64,000 nt of DNA from Bacteroidetes bacterium GWF2_38_335 (GCA_001769535.1 MEOH01000002.1:186001-250000), one strand, 5' to 3'; numbered from the stretch's first letter, positions 27,733 through 36,964 are shown. Notes: generated by a model not told the origin, from the sequence alone. Made by a program: numbers and translations.

Positions 27733-28043
27733 AAAAAACCCGCCGAACAATTGCTTCAACCATCCGGCGGGGTTCAATCTATCATTGATTGTGGTGGGGC
27801 ATTTTATGCGCATTCTCTTGCGGCGTACCTTTCTTTAGGTAAATATACGCCCTGTTTCAGGATTTTAAGTCGGCCAATTTGCAGACAACCGGAATGGCTT
27901 TCCGAATAACCGGAATTGGGACTTGATTTGCTTATATCTTGGATATTTTTATTATTTCATAATTCGAAATTACATTTTATTGTTTCGGTGCGCTGCACAT
28001 AGCCGTCAGGTTAAGGTTTTTCAATATCAAATATCGTTAAAAT

Positions 28044-28194
28044 AAAAAGAGATCCCTCACCGCTTTCGGGCGGTTCGGGATGACAATGGTCATTTTTGAA
28101 TGGGTAGGTAGGTTGAGGAAGGCTAGCCTTCCTCAACCTACCTACCCAACACACAATATGAATTGTCATCTCGAGCGGAGCGAGAGATCTTTTT
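28044..28194. repeat. Nested inverted repeat with 48-bp perfect palindrome
   Basis: A perfect 48-bp palindrome spans 28101-28148, half-site starting TGGGTAGGTAGGTTGAGG. It is enclosed by GATGACAAT (28079-28087) / ATTGTCATC (28162-28170) and by imperfect AAAAAGAGATC...GATCTTTTT ends. The same architecture recurs at 42770-42892 and 55759-55908 with different inner palindromes. Confidence 0.75.
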
Positions 28195-28367
28195 GTTATA
28201 ACTTGATAATCATTTTGTTGTAAAATTAACCTGACGACAATGTGCGCTGCACATTATCCACAATGAGTTAAATATTGCTCCATATACGGTAACGTGTGGT
28301 TGCACAATGACACCAAAATAAGATAATAATCCTTCCTCCGCAGATTTCATAACCATTCAATATTTTT

Positions 28368-28375
28368 TACCTTTG
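28368..28375 (+). promoter_or_regulatory. -7 element upstream of the MBL-fold gene
   Basis: TACCTTTG matches TAnnTTTG but lies only 4 bp before ATG 28380. The transcript would therefore start at or after that codon, favouring ATG 28401 or 28464 as the real start, or a leaderless mRNA. No TTG is found at -33. Confidence 0.35.
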
Positions 28376-28379
28376 CAAC

Positions 28380-29102
28380 ATGATGCAAAAACTGAACAAT
28401 ATGATATGGATGCTTGTTACTATCGGACTGCTCGTCAATTGTTCAACTAAAAATTCAGATTCTATGGTAACGGTAAAAAAATTCATCTTCAACGACTTTC
28501 AGGAAAATACTTACGTTTTATATGACGAAACGGGCGAATGTGTCATCATTGACTGCGGCTGCTATTACGATGATGAACAATCCAAACTGAAAAACTTTAT
28601 CGCTGACAACAAACTGAAACCCGTGAAAATACTCACTACCCATGGTCATATTGACCATATTCCCGGCAACAGATTCGTTAAGGAAACTTATAAAATACCC
28701 ATCGCCATGCATCAGGCCGATCAGTTTCTGGTGGACAGCGTGAAAGCTTATGGAGCCACTTTTGGTTTTGATGTGGATGAACAACCCAAGGCCGACGAAC
28801 TCATCAATGACGGGGATACCATACGCTTTGGAAACTCGGAACTTATTGCCTTTCATGTGCCCGGACATTCGCCCGGCAGCATAGTTTTCTACAACAAACA
28901 AAAACAGTTTATCATTGCCGGCGATGTTTTATTTTATGGCAGCATCGGACGAACCGATTTACCCGGTGGCAGCTACGAAACACTGATTTCAGGAATCAAA
29001 TCCAAACTGCTTGTGCTGCCCGATGAGGTTCTTGTTTATTGTGGTCACGGACCGGAAACAACCATTGGTGCGGAAAAAAGAGGTAATCCGTTTTTGAAGT
29101 AG
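28380..29102 (+). CDS. MBL-fold metallo-hydrolase (glyoxalase II-like), possibly lipoprotein
   Basis: The catalytic core (from about residue 29) has the zinc motif in TTHGHIDHIPG, HVPGHSPGSIVF, the bridging Asp in IIAGDVLFYGSIGRTDLPGG, and the terminal histidine in YCGHGPETTIGAEKRGNPF. This is the standard pattern of the small glyoxalase-II/YcbL-like hydrolases of Bacteroidota, acting on thioesters such as hydroxyacyl adducts. The N-terminal 25 residues (MIWMLVTIGLLVNCSTKN) look like a lipoprotein signal with Cys at about 21, which is unusual for this family. If translation begins at ATG 28464 the protein is cytoplasmic. The promoter position leaves both options open. Confidence 0.85.
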   Translation: MMQKLNNMIWMLVTIGLLVNCSTKNSDSMVTVKKFIFNDFQENTYVLYDETGECVIIDCGCYYDDEQSKLKNFIADNKLKPVKILTTHGHIDHIPGNRFVKETYKIPIAMHQADQFLVDSVKAYGATFGFDVDEQPKADELINDGDTIRFGNSELIAFHVPGHSPGSIVFYNKQKQFIIAGDVLFYGSIGRTDLPGGSYETLISGIKSKLLVLPDEVLVYCGHGPETTIGAEKRGNPFLK

Positions 29103-29104
29103 TA

Positions 29105-31126
29105 CTAATACAATTCCAGCTTAAAATCATCATAACACAATCTGCCGTGCTGTTTGTTGGTTATATAAACACTTAAACTTGCATTATTTTTGACTTCCGG
29201 AACCGGTATCATAATACTCACACTGTACCATTTTTCTGTAACCGGAACCAATTGCCTGATATCCCTGGCATCGTAAATAACGGTCTTTTCTCCTTCATTG
29301 AGCTGAAAAACAAGCCTAAAATCCTTGTTTTTATTGTATAAATAAAATTTCCCGCTGAAAAGCACATATCTGTTCTGCATAAACAGACTGTCATTGTCAA
29401 TCTTCAGGGTTGCGCCATAGCCAAGGTCCCTGTTTACATATCCGTAAAAGTCTTTTTTTAGGACTTTTTCAATCATTCCGTTGTTTTTCCATATCGTATC
29501 AACAGGATTATCAAAAGCCGATTTGGCTGAAAAAACGGGAATACCCCTGTCAATTCCCAAAAAAGGCATCAGTTTTTGCGGTTCTTTTGTCGGTTTATAA
29601 ACTGAAATTTTACCGTTCCCTCCCACTCTTTCTATCCGGTTTAGTATTTCTGAAAATGAGTTAACCACATCTGACAAAATCCAACGATCCTGCATTACCA
29701 CAAAGTCATAATTAATTTCCAGTGATTTTTTTATTGTTTCTGGACGGGTATTCAGAATTGCCCATCCTTTCCTGTCCATTAAAATGAGCGCTGTATTTGA
29801 GGTATAGGCATCAATTACCAATATTTTATCATTTCTGCTGATGCCAAGCGAATCAAGCAATTTATCACTTCCTTCAAAATTTTCTGCGGTAATGGTGGCC
29901 CGATCCCAATCTCCTCCGGTTCTTCGCAATTCCTGTATTTTACTGTTTCCAAAACCTGAAAAACCCAATAGGATAATTAATGCGGAAAAAGCTGTATATC
30001 TGACAACCCTGTTATTAAATTGAATTCGGCCTGTTACCATTGCCAGAAAAAGCACAATAGCAGGAAAAAAACTGTCAAGAAAATAATAATCATGATCGGC
30101 ATATTGTCTGGCCATCAAAATGGAATAAAAAATAGCGGCACAAAACAGGCAAGCCGGGAAATACAATGAGATTTTCATGGAGTTTTTCTTTCCCAAACCT
30201 GTAAAAAGCATAATAAAATATCCCGACACCATCAATAAAATAAATATGTATTGGGCAGATGTAAAATATTGAAATTTCCAGTTTTCAAGCGTTTTTCCAA
30301 TGATGCTTTTTAATTCACCAAAATTCTCAGCGGGCATAAAACCCGAAAGGAAACCCGATCCGAACTTCTCTGACAGATGTCTTTTCCATAAATAAAAAGC
30401 CACAATCAATAACAAACCTGAAAATGCCACAACCAGCTCACGAATGTTTATTTTTCTGAGTTTATAGTACTTCATGATCACAGGTATGGCAAAGGCAGGA
30501 ACAAAAATGATGAATGAAAATCTTGGGATTACAGCAAGACAGAGGAACAAAACCATTATGATAAAATCATTCGGGTTCTCTTTCTCAAAATATCTGTAAA
30601 AAAACCACGCCGCTATAAAAATACTCGAAACCGAAGTCACCGATGGAATAAAACCATTTAAATAATAATGATATACCGGTGATAAAAACACAAAAACAGG
30701 TATTACGTAAGCAAGTAAATAATTTTTTGAAATCCTTTTAACCAACAAGCCCAGAAAAAACAAGCCCAGCAAGCCATACAACAGATTATACATTCTGAAA
30801 ATAACCGGAAAAGTGCTTCCCGTGACTTTCATTACCAACGCTATCAAATATTCGTGGATGGGCATGTCAACTCCGGTGATTCCGGTTTCCCCGACCGGAA
30901 TAAAATCTTCCTGTGGCCTGAGGTTGTAGGTTGCCGGATAAAAAAAATCAAGTCCGTTGTCAACATACCCCAAAGCCAAAGCATAGCGATCGCTTTGCGA
31001 CCATGAATGAAGGTGTTTTGGAAACTCATTTAAAGAGTTTCTGTACGAAAAAATACTCAGCAATGAAAAAATCAGCACAAACCCGCATGCAAATAGCAAG
31101 GTCTGCTTCTTTTCGGCATTTACCAT
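29105..31126 (-). CDS. Polytopic membrane protein, GT-C (family 39-like) glycosyltransferase candidate
   Basis: The 673-residue protein has about ten hydrophobic segments over residues 10-440, then a soluble C-terminal region of about 230 residues with a beta-rich end (RLVFQLNEGEKTVIYDAR, YSVSIMIPVPEVKNNASLSV). The first loop after TM1 carries HLHSWSQSDRYALALGY, and a later one GVDMPIHEYLIAL. An acidic residue in the first periplasmic loop is typical of GT-C enzymes that use lipid-linked sugars. The RQYADHDYYFLDSFFP stretch is also seen in Bacteroidota proteins annotated as family 39 glycosyltransferases. It is the last gene of a four-gene operon. Substrate and acceptor are unknown. Confidence 0.6.
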   Translation of the reverse strand: MVNAEKKQTLLFACGFVLIFSLLSIFSYRNSLNEFPKHLHSWSQSDRYALALGYVDNGLDFFYPATYNLRPQEDFIPVGETGITGVDMPIHEYLIALVMKVTGSTFPVIFRMYNLLYGLLGLFFLGLLVKRISKNYLLAYVIPVFVFLSPVYHYYLNGFIPSVTSVSSIFIAAWFFYRYFEKENPNDFIIMVLFLCLAVIPRFSFIIFVPAFAIPVIMKYYKLRKINIRELVVAFSGLLLIVAFYLWKRHLSEKFGSGFLSGFMPAENFGELKSIIGKTLENWKFQYFTSAQYIFILLMVSGYFIMLFTGLGKKNSMKISLYFPACLFCAAIFYSILMARQYADHDYYFLDSFFPAIVLFLAMVTGRIQFNNRVVRYTAFSALIILLGFSGFGNSKIQELRRTGGDWDRATITAENFEGSDKLLDSLGISRNDKILVIDAYTSNTALILMDRKGWAILNTRPETIKKSLEINYDFVVMQDRWILSDVVNSFSEILNRIERVGGNGKISVYKPTKEPQKLMPFLGIDRGIPVFSAKSAFDNPVDTIWKNNGMIEKVLKKDFYGYVNRDLGYGATLKIDNDSLFMQNRYVLFSGKFYLYNKNKDFRLVFQLNEGEKTVIYDARDIRQLVPVTEKWYSVSIMIPVPEVKNNASLSVYITNKQHGRLCYDDFKLELY

Positions 31127-31132
31127 ATCAAT

Positions 31133-31588
31133 TTATTTCGGAAAAGACCCGAAGAATTTCCTGATGCTTTTGTGAAAATTATGAATACCTTTTGGCTGTG
31201 TGTGCATAAAAATGCATTCTCCATTAACTACATTTATTCCGGCACTCTTAGCTTTTTCAATGGTTTCCTTTGTAGCACATTCCTGTTGCAGCCAAAGGTT
31301 TTTGATTCCTTTTGCCATTGCCTGATCGACAATTGCATCGGTATACTGTTTTTTTGTAATCACAAGTAAATGTGTGAATTCGGCCGGAATATCCGCAACC
31401 GATTTTACGCATTTATCGCCTTCGATGTCAGCAGCTTCGGGATGCACAGGAAGCAGTTGATAACCTTTTTCTTTCAAACTGCGGTACACCTGACTGCCAA
31501 ATTTCTTTTTATTACGGGATGCTCCGGCAACCGCAATGTTTTTTGCTGAAGTAAAATCAGTGATTTCTTTTAATGTAAGCTTATTCAT
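31133..31588 (-). CDS. CoA-binding domain protein (YccU-like)
   Basis: The 151-residue protein has a Rossmann-type CoA-binding fold: IAVAGASRNKKKFGSQVYR near the start, GYQLLPVHPEA, and NLWLQQECATKETIEKAKSA, ending with NVVNGECIFMH. These match the CoA_binding_2 family, cytoplasmic proteins that bind CoA-like nucleotides and whose role is not settled. Its ATG overlaps the end of the lipoprotein gene by 8 bp, so translation is probably coupled. The next gene starts 6 bp downstream. Confidence 0.85.
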   Translation of the reverse strand: MNKLTLKEITDFTSAKNIAVAGASRNKKKFGSQVYRSLKEKGYQLLPVHPEAADIEGDKCVKSVADIPAEFTHLLVITKKQYTDAIVDQAMAKGIKNLWLQQECATKETIEKAKSAGINVVNGECIFMHTQPKGIHNFHKSIRKFFGSFPK

Positions 31589-32000
31589 TTTTTCTTAGTT
31601 TAATATCATTTCCGTTAAAGTTGACCTGTTCGTCGTTATCATGTCCGGAGGAGTTTGCATTTACCTGAATGCTTTTGCTGAAATACTTGCCATTAAGGGT
31701 ATCATCAACATCGTTGGCCGTGAAATTGACGGTGTAAGTACCTGCCAGATCCCAAAACTCAATCACATACTGACCCGATGCATCGGTCTGGACCGAATCG
31801 CGCCATCCGTCAGTTAAACTCATCACAACATTGATGTCCTTTATTGGTTCACTGGTAACCGAATCGGTAACCGTTCCCCTGAATACATGACCAACCTGAT
31901 CGGTTCCATATTTACAATTTGTGCAGGCGATAGTAATACCCAGAATACTCAGTATTACCACAAAAATTTTAGACAGTTTTTTTAAGAAAAATCGTTTCAT
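31581..32000 (-). CDS. Small lipoprotein with a CarboxypepD-regulatory-like domain
   Basis: ATG 32000 is preferred: it is one base after the TGA of the helicase gene and begins a signal peptide. The longer frame to 32012 overlaps that gene. The N-terminus (KRFFLKKLSKIFVVILSILG) is followed by IACTNCKYG, consistent with lipidation. The mature part has one beta-sandwich repeat (FRGTVTDSVTSEPIKDINV, DASGQYVIEFWDLAGTYTV). It resembles small Bacteroidota lipoproteins linked elsewhere to radical-SAM genes, but none is seen here. Confidence 0.7.
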   Translation of the reverse strand: MKRFFLKKLSKIFVVILSILGITIACTNCKYGTDQVGHVFRGTVTDSVTSEPIKDINVVMSLTDGWRDSVQTDASGQYVIEFWDLAGTYTVNFTANDVDDTLNGKYFSKSIQVNANSSGHDNDEQVNFNGNDIKLRKNE

Positions 32001-32001
32001 A

Positions 32002-35000
32002 TCAAAAATCAATTTTAACGGTTTTTAAAGACGGAATATACAGCAGATATCCCGAAATTCCGGGAAATCCCATCTGCCTGAAATATCCCATATATTCCTT
32101 TACCTGTGTAATGTACGACTGGCTTTCCTTATCGGTAACTTTATAATCAATGATGATGGTTTCATTTTCATTGTAGATAATCCGGTCCGGACGTTTAACC
32201 TCGCCCGTAGTAAGCAATACCGATGTTTCGTTTTTCACCTGCCAGGATGGTTTAAACCATGAAGCGGTTGGGTCATCCGAGATAATTTTTTCAATATCCT
32301 TTTTTACATCTTCCAGATTTTCAACTCTGATTAAGCCGCTGAACACCGCATTTTGCAAAGCTTTTTCGACATCCCCGGCATATCTTACGGATGCAAGGAT
32401 TTCGTGCAGAATCTTGCCTTTATTGATATTTTCCTTTTGTTTTCCCTCAAAATAATTGTCCCCGCTGCGCTTGATGATCACCCGGCTTTCGGAAGTGTTG
32501 AACGGAACAAATCCGGCCTGAAGGGTAATTTGCCTGCTTTCGGATTTTTCTTCAGGAATTGCCGGAATACCTGATTCAAAGCGCATTAATTCCTGATTCC
32601 AGCAGGATGAATAATCAAAATCAGTATACAAAGGCGATTCCTGATTATTCATGTAGGTATATAACAGCTGACCAATATTGCTAATGTTTCCTGTGTCGGG
32701 AATATCTCCGGGAGCTATAACATAAAGGTTGTGCCTTGCCCGGGTAAAAGCCACATACAGCAGGTTAATGCTGTCAATGTACGACATGATTTTTTCGCGC
32801 AGGTAATCTTCCCTGAAATGGGTATCCATCAATCCGGATGAAAATTTCATGGGAATTTTTTCCAGTCCGTCAAACGGCTTAACCTTAGGTTTGCACCAGA
32901 AAAAATCGCGCATCTCTGAGTTATCCATGCTCCATCCGCAGAAAGGAATGAGCACATTGTCATATTCCAGTCCCTTTGCCTTGTGGATGGTCAGCACCCT
33001 GATGGCATCCTGACCTTCGGAGGGCGAAACAGCTTTACCAACGCCTTCCTCTTCCCACCATTCGAGGAACGGAATGATTCCTGCAGCATGGTTTTTTGAA
33101 AAATCGTACACCATATTTTTAAAGGAAAGCAGGTAAGGAATTTCCTTTTCCATGATTGCCAGGTCAAGCACATTGATGATTTTCTCCACCAGATCGTGAA
33201 ACGAGAGCCATGCTTTTTCGGCTTTTATTTCCTTAAAACTTTCGGGAAGAAGGGAAAGCACATCCTTTTCGCTGAACACCTTGTGCAACAGACTTTCATC
33301 GTAATTTCCGGTATAAACAAGATGGTTGTACACCAGTGAAGCGGCGGTAAGGCCATCTTCGGGTGCCGAAAGATATTTTAAGGCAAGGACAATGATTTTT
33401 ACAGCTTCGGAAGATGAAATATATAAAGCCTCATCTGAAAGCACATCTCCTTTAAAACCAGGATTTTCGCTTTTGTAGTTGATGAGATAATCGGTCACTG
33501 CCTTGGCATCTTTTTTCGTCCTGACCAGCACCACAAAGCTACCCGGACTGTATCCCCTGCCAATGCCTTCGGCAATTACGGCGGTCATTTTTTCCAGTGC
33601 TTTTTCCTTCCATTCCTGGTCTTTTAAAAACGAAACATTTACATATCCGCCATCGGGAGTTTTTTCGGGAATAAGCTGCTCGCTATCGCTGTAGGCACCG
33701 GTGATCAGTGCGTGCAGATACGAAAAACCGGTTCCACATTCCTTATTGAAAATATCCTGCAAAAACACCGGCAATCCCTCAAACATACTGTTGTTGAAGC
33801 CAATCACTTCAGGCAGACTGCGCCAGTTATACCTGAGAATTTTCTCATCTATATCAAACCCGCTCAGATCGCGCTGCATGCGGCCTCCCAGCAAAGTCCA
33901 GTCAGAACTGCGCCAACGGTAAATAGACTGTTTTATATCGCCCACAACCAAATCGGGGTTGCCTTCGGAGAGGGAATTAATGAGCAGCGGCTTGAAATTT
34001 TCCCACTGGAACCCTGAGGTATCCTGGAATTCGTCAATCATGAAATACCGGTACACATGTCCGGTTTTTTCATAGATAAAAGGCGCATCATTGCTGTCAA
34101 TGACTCCTCTGATCAGTTCAGCCGCATCGGCCAGCAGGAAAATATTTTCCTCGTTAAGGATTTTTCGTATTTCCCGTGAGATATCAGATAAAATGCCGAG
34201 TGTATAAATCTCACCCTGTATTTTTTTAGCCGTAAGATATCCGGGAAGGTTTGTATCAATATACTGAACCACATCATACAAGGCCGCATAAACTCCGTTA
34301 TCGCGGGCAGTTTCAATTTCCTTCTGGTATGGATCATTCTTTTTGTGCCATGCTGATGGATCTTCCAGCACATTTTTAACAGTCTTGGTATATTCGTAAT
34401 AATCAGGTTTCTGCTTCTGAATTTTAATAAAAAAAGTGGCGAAACTTCTGGAGCCTCCTGCAAAACTTTCAACGGTGAGACCAAAATGTTCAATCAGGTC
34501 GACGGCATTTTTGCCCATACTTTTGAGTTCTGTATCAAACAAGGCAATAATTTCATTCAGTTCATCTGAATAGTTTTTAAGGTATTTGCGGTCAGAAAGT
34601 TTACGTGTATATTCGGGACTGAAGCTTTTAAATTCCTCGTTGAAAATTTGTTTACCCAGTTTAACAATTTCGTTTCGCACGTTCCAGGATGAACCGCCCT
34701 CAATTTTCGAAAAGGTAAAATCGGACAGCCATTTATCGAGGTCGGGGTTGGCATCCGGACTGTCCAAAAGGTTGTCAACGGCTTTGCCAAGGATTCCGCC
34801 GCTGCTCAGCTCGATATCAAAACCAAATCGCAGGTTCAGTTCGCGGGCAAAAGACCGAAGCACCTGTTGAAAAAAGCTGTCGATGGTAGAAACAGAAAAC
34901 CGTGAATAATCGTGCAATATTTTTTTCAGGATAAGCTTCGCCCTGTAGATGATTTGTTTGTCATCAAGTTTAAGCTCATTCCTGAGCATTTCGACGTAAT

Positions 35001-35202
35001 TTGATTCAGTTCCGCAGGAAAGTTTATACAGTTCTTTAATAATCCTGCCTTTCATCTCATCAGTGGCTTTATTGGTAAAAGTCACGGCAAGGATGTTGCG
35101 GTAGCTTGCAGGGTTTTTAAAAACCAGTCTGAGATACTCCCCTGTAAGCTGGAAAGTCTTTCCCGAACCAGCCGAAGCGCGATATATTGAAATGGTTGAC
35201 AT
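32002..35202 (-). CDS. AddA/RecB-like UvrD helicase with C-terminal nuclease domain
   Basis: The 1066-residue protein is a superfamily 1A helicase with all main motifs: Walker A in RASAGSGKTFQL, motif Ia TFTNKATDEMKGRI, motif II MIDEFQDTS, motif III VVGDIKQSIYRWR, motif V VLTIHKAKGLEYDNV and motif VI LLYVAFTRARHNLY. The C-terminal 200 residues carry a PD-(D/E)XK nuclease (RPDRIIYNENETIIIDYKV). By family this is the AddA-type subunit of the AddAB recombination nuclease, which resects double-strand breaks. The AddB partner is not in the window. It is the first gene of a tight operon with the lipoprotein, CoA-binding and membrane genes. Confidence 0.9.
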   Translation of the reverse strand: MSTISIYRASAGSGKTFQLTGEYLRLVFKNPASYRNILAVTFTNKATDEMKGRIIKELYKLSCGTESNYVEMLRNELKLDDKQIIYRAKLILKKILHDYSRFSVSTIDSFFQQVLRSFARELNLRFGFDIELSSGGILGKAVDNLLDSPDANPDLDKWLSDFTFSKIEGGSSWNVRNEIVKLGKQIFNEEFKSFSPEYTRKLSDRKYLKNYSDELNEIIALFDTELKSMGKNAVDLIEHFGLTVESFAGGSRSFATFFIKIQKQKPDYYEYTKTVKNVLEDPSAWHKKNDPYQKEIETARDNGVYAALYDVVQYIDTNLPGYLTAKKIQGEIYTLGILSDISREIRKILNEENIFLLADAAELIRGVIDSNDAPFIYEKTGHVYRYFMIDEFQDTSGFQWENFKPLLINSLSEGNPDLVVGDIKQSIYRWRSSDWTLLGGRMQRDLSGFDIDEKILRYNWRSLPEVIGFNNSMFEGLPVFLQDIFNKECGTGFSYLHALITGAYSDSEQLIPEKTPDGGYVNVSFLKDQEWKEKALEKMTAVIAEGIGRGYSPGSFVVLVRTKKDAKAVTDYLINYKSENPGFKGDVLSDEALYISSSEAVKIIVLALKYLSAPEDGLTAASLVYNHLVYTGNYDESLLHKVFSEKDVLSLLPESFKEIKAEKAWLSFHDLVEKIINVLDLAIMEKEIPYLLSFKNMVYDFSKNHAAGIIPFLEWWEEEGVGKAVSPSEGQDAIRVLTIHKAKGLEYDNVLIPFCGWSMDNSEMRDFFWCKPKVKPFDGLEKIPMKFSSGLMDTHFREDYLREKIMSYIDSINLLYVAFTRARHNLYVIAPGDIPDTGNISNIGQLLYTYMNNQESPLYTDFDYSSCWNQELMRFESGIPAIPEEKSESRQITLQAGFVPFNTSESRVIIKRSGDNYFEGKQKENINKGKILHEILASVRYAGDVEKALQNAVFSGLIRVENLEDVKKDIEKIISDDPTASWFKPSWQVKNETSVLLTTGEVKRPDRIIYNENETIIIDYKVTDKESQSYITQVKEYMGYFRQMGFPGISGYLLYIPSLKTVKIDF

Positions 35203-35227
35203 TTGGGGATGAAGTTACTAACAAATA

Positions 35228-35262
35228 TGTTGATTAGCAAATTAGCAGATTAGCAGATTAGA
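35228..35262. repeat. GATTAGCA short tandem repeats
   Basis: Several copies of (A)GATTAGCA/AAATTAGCA occur in tandem upstream of the helicase gene. The same word builds the large palindrome at 57894-57953. Confidence 0.6.
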
Positions 35263-35327
35263 TGATCTTTTTACCCTATTACCAACATTCCACTTTATGT
35301 ATATTAATCTCTTCAAAATAAACCGGT

Positions 35328-35924
35328 TTACTCAGCCCCTGCCCCGATAAAAATATTGACGACCTTGTCGTTTTCAAGAGTAAAGGTCATTCCGCCGTAA
35401 AGTGATCCGGCAATAATAATATCTCCTCCGGCAATATTTGTGTCAATGGATTCCTTGTATGCAGCTTTTAATTCCTCAAGTCTGCTTCCTACGCCGATTT
35501 GCTTTTTGGTTTTTAATTTGCAGGGTTTATAAATAGTGATACAGTAAATTTCCAGATCAGCTTCTTTCTCCCCAATAATATCCAGATCAAACCCTTCTTT
35601 TGTATACGTCCACACCTGATGATAATCACCATCAGCAGCCCACTGTTCGGGTTCGGTTTTTTTATCGGGCTTGCCAAAAAGTTTAATAACTTCTATAGCT
35701 TTTAATCCGATTTTAAGATCGCCAAAACTTTCGTTTTCCATCAGTTCAAAGCCCAGGGCAAGATAGTCCTTATCAGTAACAACAGTATCATTTTGAACAG
35801 AATCCGTTTGAACAGAATCTTTTGTCTGATCAGTTTTTTTATCTGATTTTTCAGTATTGTTGCAGGAAATTATCAAAAATGATGCGATGCAAAGGGTGGT
35901 GATTTTTAGTAGTGCTGATGTCAT
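35328..35924 (-). CDS. Putative lipoprotein
   Basis: The 198-residue protein has a lipoprotein signal (LCIASFLIISC, Cys about 21), then a Lys/Asp/Thr-rich low-complexity linker (about 25-50). The folded domain begins at FGDLKIGLKAIEVIKLFGKP, which recalls the start of BamE/SmpA-like domains, and includes YHQVWTYTKEGFDLDI and SRLEELKAAYKE. Its ATG lies one base after the hepT stop, so it is probably cotranscribed with the toxin-antitoxin genes. Function is unknown. Confidence 0.65.
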   Translation of the reverse strand: MTSALLKITTLCIASFLIISCNNTEKSDKKTDQTKDSVQTDSVQNDTVVTDKDYLALGFELMENESFGDLKIGLKAIEVIKLFGKPDKKTEPEQWAADGDYHQVWTYTKEGFDLDIIGEKEADLEIYCITIYKPCKLKTKKQIGVGSRLEELKAAYKESIDTNIAGGDIIIAGSLYGGMTFTLENDKVVNIFIGAGAE

Positions 35925-35925
35925 T

Positions 35926-36264
35926 TTAGTCTTCGCTTATTAGTTGAATTATTTCTTTATGAAGTTTTTTTAAATCCCTGGTAACTATTGTCCAGATAAT
36001 ATCATCTGAAATAGTGCTATATCCGTGGCTGATTCTATTTCTTGTATCAACAATTTTTCTGGCATTTGTAATACTGATTTCATTATTAACCTTTAATATT
36101 CTGTTTACAGCTTCTCCAATTATTTCAATATTTCTTTCGATGGCTCTTTTACTTTTAAGGTCTTTTTGAAATTCAAAAAAGTTCCTTTTAGTTGGTAAAA
36201 AGGATTCAATTTCTTCAATAGCCTGATTAATATCTTCAAGCCAGGTTTGTACTTCCTTTTCCAT
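35926..36264 (-). CDS. hepT: HepT-like toxin (DUF86, HEPN ribonuclease)
   Basis: ATG 36264 (MEKEVQTWLEDI) is preferred to the longer frame at 36294. The 112-residue all-helical protein has the HEPN catalytic motif R-x4-6-H-x-Y as RNRISHGY, preceded by ERNIEIIGEAVNRIL, both typical of HepT. HepT proteins are ribonuclease toxins kept inactive by AMP addition to the motif's tyrosine by MntA. It overlaps mntA by 29 bp and is followed by a lipoprotein gene. Confidence 0.88.
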   Translation of the reverse strand: MEKEVQTWLEDINQAIEEIESFLPTKRNFFEFQKDLKSKRAIERNIEIIGEAVNRILKVNNEISITNARKIVDTRNRISHGYSTISDDIIWTIVTRDLKKLHKEIIQLISED

Positions 36265-36559
36265 AGATTTGAACTTTTGTCCGGTCAATTTCACTTTTAA
36301 GAAATCGATTTTTTAAAGCTTTTTGTTCTAAAAGGTCTATTTGCCTTTTTAACAATTCTTCAAGTTGAAATTTTAGATTAAAATAATTATCGGAATATAA
36401 ATATGGATCATTTTCATCAATATCAACAATTAAGTCAATATCGCTATCTGGCATGAATTTATCTGTTGTTACTGAACCAAATGCAAATAGAGATTTTACT
36501 TTGTTTAATTCACAAAGAATAATTATTTGTTTAATATGTTGACTTAAAATATTCATCAT
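36236..36559 (-). CDS. mntA: MntA-like minimal nucleotidyltransferase antitoxin
   Basis: The 107-residue protein has the nucleotidyltransferase signature GS-x10-D-x-D as GSVTTDKFMPDSDIDLIVD. This defines MNT-type antitoxins that AMPylate HepT. The preceding helix (VKSLFAFGS) and C-terminal ROIDLLEQ-like segment (RQIDLLEQKALKN) also fit. A TATCTTTG element (36565-36572) lies just upstream but too close to the ATG for a normal leader. Confidence 0.88.
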   Translation of the reverse strand: MMNILSQHIKQIIILCELNKVKSLFAFGSVTTDKFMPDSDIDLIVDIDENDPYLYSDNYFNLKFQLEELLKRQIDLLEQKALKNRFLKSEIDRTKVQIYGKGSTNLA

Positions 36560-36640
36560 TTACACAAAGATAGATATAAAATTTGATTCTATTTAAAACT
36601 TTTTATTTGCAATATTCTCACAGTCCTTTTCAATCAGCTT

Positions 36641-36964
36641 TCAATCAATATAAGTTTCTTTCAAAACTGCTTTTACTTCTTTGATTTCGGGGTTTGAAAG
36701 TCTTCCGAGAATTTTCACAATTCTTTGTTTGTCAATGGTTCTTATTTGGTCAATTACAGCCCAACCTATTTTATTTTCATGTTTAATTTCAATTCTGGTC
36801 GGATATTTTTTTGACGTTTTTGTCATAGGTACCACAACAATTGTCTGTAAATATTTATTCATCTCATTTGGCGAAATAACAATGCATAACCTTGTTTTTT
36901 TTATTTCACTCACAATTGTGGGATCCAAATTAACGAGAACGATTTGATATTGACTTAAGTCCAT
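36641..36964 (-). CDS. mazF: MazF/PemK-type mRNA interferase toxin
   Basis: The 107-residue protein has the PemK/MazF fold: YQIVLVNLDPTIVSEIKKTR at the N-terminus, the RLCIVISPNEMN strand, VVVPMTKTSKKYPTRIE, and GWAVIDQIRTIDKQRI near the end. The arginine after the first loop and the Thr in PMTKT correspond to the usual RNase site. It overlaps the antitoxin gene by 10 bp. Confidence 0.9.
   Translation of the reverse strand: MDLSQYQIVLVNLDPTIVSEIKKTRLCIVISPNEMNKYLQTIVVVPMTKTSKKYPTRIEIKHENKIGWAVIDQIRTIDKQRIVKILGRLSNPEIKEVKAVLKETYID

Larger units (their letters stand above)
27577..28367. other. Repeat-rich gap without genes
   Basis: It contains the upstream copy of the cargo duplication (ACCATACTTCAGTTAC near 27580, hairpin 27637-27660, GTCGGAG repeat 27673-27732). 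A CCGCCG...CGGCGG pairing lies near 27740-27775, and the large nested inverted repeat is at 28044-28194. A plus-strand frame at 27658-27909 overlaps these repeats and is not called. Confidence 0.5.

Noticed and set aside
27658-27909. 83-codon plus-strand frame after paralog 4
   Set aside because: It begins in the GTCGGAG repeat and runs through an inverted repeat; no family resemblance.
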